A stretch of 50,463 nucleotides of DNA, from the NCBI RefSeq assembly GCF_947036865.1, contig NZ_CAMQSF010000025.1:1-50463 (forward strand). The letters run 5' to 3'. The notes below the pieces were generated by a model. It had not been told where the DNA came from, searched no databases, and saw only the letters and a list, made by a program, of their open reading frames with translations. The position numbers and the translations under genes are program-made. Positions 46,510-50,463 of this stretch are shown here, in pieces (the stretch's first letter is position 1; every line of letters starts with the position of its first letter). Source of the DNA: an uncultured Caulobacter sp. GTDB taxonomy: Bacteria; Pseudomonadota; Alphaproteobacteria; Caulobacterales; Caulobacteraceae.

Positions 46510-47946
46510 GTGGCTTCAGTATCCAACGCCGGCCCGAGCGCCGGCATGAGCGCGGAGGGCATGAAGGTCAACATGGCCTTCGTCGCCGCCATCGTCGCCG
46601 TCGCCACGATCGGCGGCTTCATGTTCGGCTATGACAGCGGCGTCATCAACGGCACCCAGACCGGCCTGAAGGCCGCCTTCAACCTGACCGAGGCGGGCGA
46701 GGGCCTGAACGTCGCCGCCATTCTGCTGGGCTGCGCCTTTGGGGCCTTCGCCGCCGGCCGCCTGGCCGACGTCTGGGGCCGCCGCACGGTGATGATCATC
46801 TCGGCCCTGCTGTTCGTGATCAGCGCCCTGGGCACCGGCGCGGCGCACACCTCGCTGGTCTTCGTGATCTTCCGCCTGATCGGCGGCCTGGGCGTCGGCG
46901 CCGCCAGCGTGCTCTGCCCGGTCTACATCTCGGAAGTCACGCCCGCCAACATTCGCGGCCGCCTGTCCTCCGTGCAGCAGATCATGATCATCACCGGCCT
47001 GACCGGCGCCTTCCTGGCCAACTACGCCCTGGCCCACACCGCCGGCAGCTCGACCGCCGCGTTCTGGCTGGGCCTGCCCGCCTGGCGCTGGATGTTCTGG
47101 ATGCAGGTCATCCCCGCCGGCTTCTTCTTCCTCTGCCTTCTGGGCATCCCGGAGAGCCCGCGCTTCCTGGTCGCCAAGGGCAAGGACGCCCAGGCCGAGG
47201 CGGTCCTGTCGCGCCTGTTCGGGGCCGGCCAGGGCGCCCGCAAGGTCGAGGAGATCCGCGCCTCGCTCGCCGCCGACCACCAGCCCAAGCTCTCGGACGT
47301 GCTGGACCCGGTGACCAAGAAGCTGCGCGTCATCCTGTGGGCCGGCCTGGTGCTGGCGGTGTTCCAGCAACTGGTGGGCATCAACATCGTCTTCTACTAC
47401 GGCTCGGTGCTGTGGCAGTCGGTGGGCTTCACCGAGGACGACAGCCTGAAGATCAACATCCTGTCGGGCTCGCTGTCGATCCTGGCGTGCCTGGCCACCA
47501 TCGCCCTGATCGACCGCATCGGCCGCAAGCCGCTGCTGCTGATCGGGTCGATCGGCATGGCCGTCACCCTGGGCGTGATGACCTGGTGCTTCTCGACCGC
47601 CACCACGGTCAATGGCGCCCTGCACCTGGATCCGTCGATCGGCCCGATCGCCCTGGTCGCCGCCAACCTCTACGTGATCTTCTTCAACCTCTCCTGGGGT
47701 CCGGTCATGTGGGTGATGCTGGGCGAGATGTTCCCCAACCAGATGCGCGGCTCGGCCCTCGCCATCTGCGGCTTCGCCCAGTGGATCGCCAACTTCGCCA
47801 TCTCGTTCAGCTTCCCGATCATGAAGAAGGCCAGCCTGCCGGCCACCTACGGCTTCTACGCCGTCTGCGCCCTGGTCTCGTTCTTCCTCGTGCAGAAGCT
47901 GATCCACGAGACGCGCGGCAAGGAGCTTGAGGCGATGGAGGGGTAG
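46510..47946 (+). CDS. xylE: MFS sugar porter, XylE-type xylose transporter
   Basis: 478 residues from GTG 46510 (GGGGAGG 6 bases upstream). Twelve membrane helices. Sugar porter motifs: GRLADVWGRR after TM2, RGRLSSVQQ, PESPRFLV before the central loop, QQLVGIN in TM7, DRIGRKPL, and the PVMWVMLGEMFP end of TM10. Transports a pentose or hexose with protons. Position 2 kb after xylXABCD and next to a GH43 xylosidase suggests xylose. Confidence 0.9.
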   Translation: MASVSNAGPSAGMSAEGMKVNMAFVAAIVAVATIGGFMFGYDSGVINGTQTGLKAAFNLTEAGEGLNVAAILLGCAFGAFAAGRLADVWGRRTVMIISALLFVISALGTGAAHTSLVFVIFRLIGGLGVGAASVLCPVYISEVTPANIRGRLSSVQQIMIITGLTGAFLANYALAHTAGSSTAAFWLGLPAWRWMFWMQVIPAGFFFLCLLGIPESPRFLVAKGKDAQAEAVLSRLFGAGQGARKVEEIRASLAADHQPKLSDVLDPVTKKLRVILWAGLVLAVFQQLVGINIVFYYGSVLWQSVGFTEDDSLKINILSGSLSILACLATIALIDRIGRKPLLLIGSIGMAVTLGVMTWCFSTATTVNGALHLDPSIGPIALVAANLYVIFFNLSWGPVMWVMLGEMFPNQMRGSALAICGFAQWIANFAISFSFPIMKKASLPATYGFYAVCALVSFFLVQKLIHETRGKELEAMEG

Positions 47947-47954
47947 CGCCAATC

Positions 47955-47971
47955 CTCCCCCTAAGGGGGAG
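47955..47971. repeat. Short CTCCCCC hairpin
   Basis: CTCCCCC-TAA-GGGGGAG, a perfect 7-bp hairpin, lies right after the porter stop. It resembles the left hairpin of the mosaic repeats and is followed by the real terminator. Confidence 0.6.
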
Positions 47972-47987
47972 CATCCAGGAACACGAG

Positions 47988-48020
47988 CGCCCGGGAGGCT
48001 TCTCCCGGGCGTTTTCGTTT
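47988..48020 (+). terminator. Terminator after the sugar porter
   Basis: A 10-bp stem CGCCCGGGAG/CTCCCGGGCG with loop GCTT (47988-48011) leads into TTTTCGTTT. Confidence 0.93.
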
Positions 48021-48072
48021 GCGGCTCGACCCTCATGACACCGGTGGACAAAGCCGCGCCCTTGCCGCTAGC

Positions 48073-48086
48073 TGTGACCGATAACA
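48073..48086. promoter_or_regulatory. Predicted LacI-family operator before the GH43 gene
   Basis: TGTGACCGATAACA fits TGnnACCGRTAMCA with one change in the centre (GAT for GGT). It lies 27 bases before the GH43 start, just downstream of the porter terminator. Confidence 0.55.
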
Positions 48087-48112
48087 GCGCCAAGCGCAGG
48101 GGAAGGAACGCC

Positions 48113-49708
48113 ATGGCCAAGATCAATCGTCGCGGAGCGCTGGGCTCCCTGCTGACCGGCGCCGGCCTGGCCGCCCTGCCCGCAGGCGGCGAAGCCGCCC
48201 CGGCGGCCCCCAAGACCTGGGCGCGCGGGATCGAGGGCCAGCGCAAGGCCGATCTCGGCGACGGGACCTTCCTCAATCCGATCCTGGCCGGCGACCATCC
48301 CGACCCGTCGATCCTGAAGGACGGCGCCGACTACTACATGACCCACTCGTCCTTCGACGCCTATCCGGGGCTGCTGATCTGGCATAGCCGCGACCTGGTG
48401 AACTGGACGCCGGTCACCACGACCCTGAAGACCAATGTCGGCTCGATCTGGGCCCCCGAGCTCTGCAAGCACGACGGCCGCTATTACATCTACCTGCCGG
48501 CCAAGGCGCCCAACAACAACACCAGCTACGTGATCTGGGCCGACAAGATCGAGGGGCCGTGGTCCGAGCCGATCGACCTGAAGCTGCCGCGCTATATCGA
48601 CCCCGGCCACATCGTCGACGAGCACGGCCAGCGCTGGCTGTTCCTGTCCGGCGGCGACCGCATCCAGCTGGCCCCCGACGGCCTGTCGACGGTCGGCGCG
48701 CCCGAGCACGTCTACGACCCCTGGCGTTATCCGGACGACTGGGACGTCGAAGGCTTCTCGCCCGAGGGCCCCAAGGTCATGCGGCGCGGCGACTACTATT
48801 ACCTGGTCACCGCCGTGGGCGGCACGGCTGGCCCGCCGACCGGCCACATGGTCATCGTCGCCCGCGCCAAGTCGCTGGCCGGACCGTGGGAGAACCACCC
48901 GCGCAATCCGGTTGTCCGTACCGTCGACAACGCCGAAAAATGGTGGTCGCGCGGCCACGCCACCTTGGTCGAAGGCCCAAGCGGCGACTGGTGGACCGTC
49001 TATCACGGCTATGAAAACGGCTTCTACACCCTGGGCCGCCAGACCCTGCTGGCCCCGGTGACCTGGACGGCCGACGGCTGGTTCGAGGTCGGCGGCGGCG
49101 ATCTTTCGAAACCGATCCCCAAGCCGAAAGGCGGCAAGCCCGGCCCGCATGGGAAGGCGCTGTCGGACGACTTCTCCACCGACAAGTACGGCGTGCAGTG
49201 GGCCTTCTTCGACCCCAAGCCGGGGGAGCAGGGCCGCATCCAGCGCGAGAACGGCGTCCTGACCCTGAAGGGCGCGGGCGAGGCGCCGTCCAGCGGCGCG
49301 CCGCTGATCTTCGTCAACGGCGACCAGGCCTACGAGATCGAGTGCGACATCGAGGTCGATCCCGACACCCGCGCGGGGCTGATCCTGTTCTACGACCGAC
49401 AGCTCTATTGCGGCTTGGGCTTCGACGAGAAGGCCTTCGTCACCCACCAGTACGGCATCGAGCGCGGCCGGCCGGCCAATCCGCACGGCGCGCGGATGCG
49501 GATGCGGCTGCGCAACACCCGCCACATCGTCAGCTTCCACACCAGCGGCGACGGCGGCAGGACCTGGAAGCGGTTCGACCGGGGCATGGAGGTCTCGGGC
49601 TACCACCACAATGTGCGCGGCGGCTTTCTGATGCTGAAGCCAGGGCTCTACGCCGCCGGCAAGGGCTCGGCGCGGTTCAGGGATTTCCGATATGGGGCGC
49701 TGGGTTAG
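48113..49708 (+). CDS. GH43 beta-xylosidase/arabinofuranosidase, Tat-exported
   Basis: 531 residues. Signal MAKINRRGALGSLLTGAGLA is twin-arginine-like. The five-bladed GH43 propeller has general base D64 (GDHPDPS), general acid E218 (FSPEGPK) and middle Asp in the PRYIDPGHIVDE segment. A C-terminal beta-sandwich domain (about 345-531, LSDDFSTDKYGVQWAFFD to FRDFRYG) is typical of GH43 xylosidases. It removes xylose or arabinose from xylan fragments. AAGGA precedes ATG 48113; the ORF extends upstream without better starts. Confidence 0.93.
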   Translation: MAKINRRGALGSLLTGAGLAALPAGGEAAPAAPKTWARGIEGQRKADLGDGTFLNPILAGDHPDPSILKDGADYYMTHSSFDAYPGLLIWHSRDLVNWTPVTTTLKTNVGSIWAPELCKHDGRYYIYLPAKAPNNNTSYVIWADKIEGPWSEPIDLKLPRYIDPGHIVDEHGQRWLFLSGGDRIQLAPDGLSTVGAPEHVYDPWRYPDDWDVEGFSPEGPKVMRRGDYYYLVTAVGGTAGPPTGHMVIVARAKSLAGPWENHPRNPVVRTVDNAEKWWSRGHATLVEGPSGDWWTVYHGYENGFYTLGRQTLLAPVTWTADGWFEVGGGDLSKPIPKPKGGKPGPHGKALSDDFSTDKYGVQWAFFDPKPGEQGRIQRENGVLTLKGAGEAPSSGAPLIFVNGDQAYEIECDIEVDPDTRAGLILFYDRQLYCGLGFDEKAFVTHQYGIERGRPANPHGARMRMRLRNTRHIVSFHTSGDGGRTWKRFDRGMEVSGYHHNVRGGFLMLKPGLYAAGKGSARFRDFRYGALG

Positions 49709-49728
49709 GCGGCCCGCCGAGAACCTCG

Positions 49729-49802
49729 CCCTTCGACAGGCTCAGGGTGAGGTTCTCTACCGCCGCGCTAAAAGTCGTCCTCACCCTGAGCCTGTCGAAG
49801 GG
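49729..49802. repeat. Second inverted pair of the 24-base repeat
   Basis: Arms 49729-49752 and 49779-49802 are perfect inverted copies of each other and match the arms at 22924-22947 and 22994-23017. Here the spacer is only 26 bases and unrelated to the spacer in the first pair. Confidence 0.9.
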
Positions 49803-49833
49803 CGAGGACGGTCCCACCGATTTGAAGGTCGCC

Positions 49834-50463
49834 ATGCTCGAAGCCGTCATCGCCGCCGCCCTGGCGCTCGCCCCCGCCGCCCAGGCCCAGGCGCCCGTCT
49901 TCCGCGCCAGCAAGATCGTCCTCGTCGGCGACTCGACGGTGGCGGTCAACAGCGGCTGGGGCGGGGCGTTCTGCGCCAGGCGCGTGTCCTCGAGGCTCGC
50001 CTGCGTGAACCTGGGACGCGGCGGGCGCTCGACCCGCACCTATCGCGACGAGGGCTCGTGGGCCCTGGCGCTGAAGGAGATGAGCGCCGGCGGCTTCGAG
50101 ACGACCTGGGTGCTGATCCAACTGGGCCACAACGACCAGCCCGGACGGCCGGAGCGCTCGACGGACCTGGCCACGGAGTTCCCCGCCAACCTCCGCCGCT
50201 TCGTCGCCGAGGCCCGCGCGGTCGGCGCCCGGCCGGTGCTGGTCACGCCGATGATCCGCCGACAGTTCAAGGCCGGAAAGGTGTTCGACGACCTCGCCCC
50301 CTGGGCGGACGCCGTGCGCGCGGTCGCCGCCGAGACCGGGACGCCGCTGGTCGACCTGCACCAGCTGTCGAAGGACGCGGTTCAAGCCATGGGTCCCGTG
50401 GCCGCCCTGCGCCTGGCCGAGGCGCCGCCGCCTTCCGACGTCGCGGCGGAAGGCGGCGGCGCC
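49834..50463 (+). CDS. SGNH esterase, rhamnogalacturonan acetylesterase-like (cut by window end)
   Basis: The visible 210 residues have a signal peptide (MLEAVIAAALALAPAAQAQA) and the SGNH motifs: GDST with S34 as nucleophile (VLVGDSTVAVNSGWGG), Gly in NLGRGGRSTRTY and Asn in QLGHNDQPG. The C-terminal D-x-x-H block lies beyond the edge. This pattern is of CE12-type acetylesterases that deacetylate rhamnogalacturonan or xylan. The frame remains open to 50463 and no stop is seen. It fits the neighbouring xylan-degrading set. Confidence 0.88.
   Translation, partial: MLEAVIAAALALAPAAQAQAPVFRASKIVLVGDSTVAVNSGWGGAFCARRVSSRLACVNLGRGGRSTRTYRDEGSWALALKEMSAGGFETTWVLIQLGHNDQPGRPERSTDLATEFPANLRRFVAEARAVGARPVLVTPMIRRQFKAGKVFDDLAPWADAVRAVAAETGTPLVDLHQLSKDAVQAMGPVAALRLAEAPPPSDVAAEGGGA

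Overview
The window is a very GC-rich, gene-dense stretch of an alphaproteobacterial chromosome, almost certainly Caulobacter or a very close relative. The markers are a CtrA response regulator whose promoter carries TTAA half-sites and a CcrM-type GANTC site, a fliI-fliJ pair, the housekeeping sigma factor next to dnaG, and a complete xylXABCD operon for the Caulobacter (Weimberg-type) oxidative xylose pathway. I see no phage, transposase, CRISPR array or tRNA/rRNA gene.

Layout. 1-3.3 kb: small hypothetical genes, cheW and an sdpR-sdpI-like autoregulated pair with a perfect operator. 3.4-9.9 kb: a zinc alcohol dehydrogenase, a Tat-exported phospholipase C, an exported M20 peptidase and a CHASE3 chemoreceptor. 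10.4-14.9 kb: an M23 peptidase, ctrA, and fliI-fliJ divergent from ctrA. 15-20.2 kb: a GH10 xylanase lipoprotein whose start codon lies inside a repeat, a methyltransferase, a MASE1 hybrid histidine kinase and an exported alpha/beta hydrolase. 20.5-25 kb: rpoD and dnaG, the latter with a degenerate zinc motif. 25.2-30.9 kb: a BON-domain protein, an M61 peptidase and a GH3 beta-glycosidase. 31.1-32.2 kb: a truncated haemoglobin overlapping a 2OG-Fe dioxygenase.

32.3-36.9 kb looks like an electron-transfer operon: PepSY membrane protein, DUF2271 protein with an SGAT flavinylation-like motif, DUF4198 protein, ApbE flavin transferase and a membrane-anchored flavodoxin/ferredoxin-reductase protein, behind a Fur-like box. 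I infer NADPH electrons are passed across the inner membrane to a covalently bound FMN, perhaps for ferric reduction.

37-50.4 kb is pentose-polymer metabolism: xylR next to xylXABCD with the XylR operator before xylX, then two small orphan genes, an AraC regulator, a VOC protein, a XylE-type sugar porter, a GH43 xylosidase and a truncated SGNH esterase. Three sugar-related genes (GH3, porter, GH43) share a second LacI-type operator, TGnnACCGRTAMCA, distinct from the XylR site; this suggests a second xylan or oligosaccharide regulon.

Several families of short palindromic repeats fill the gaps between genes, including inside two operons. Non-ATG starts (TTG, GTG) are frequent.
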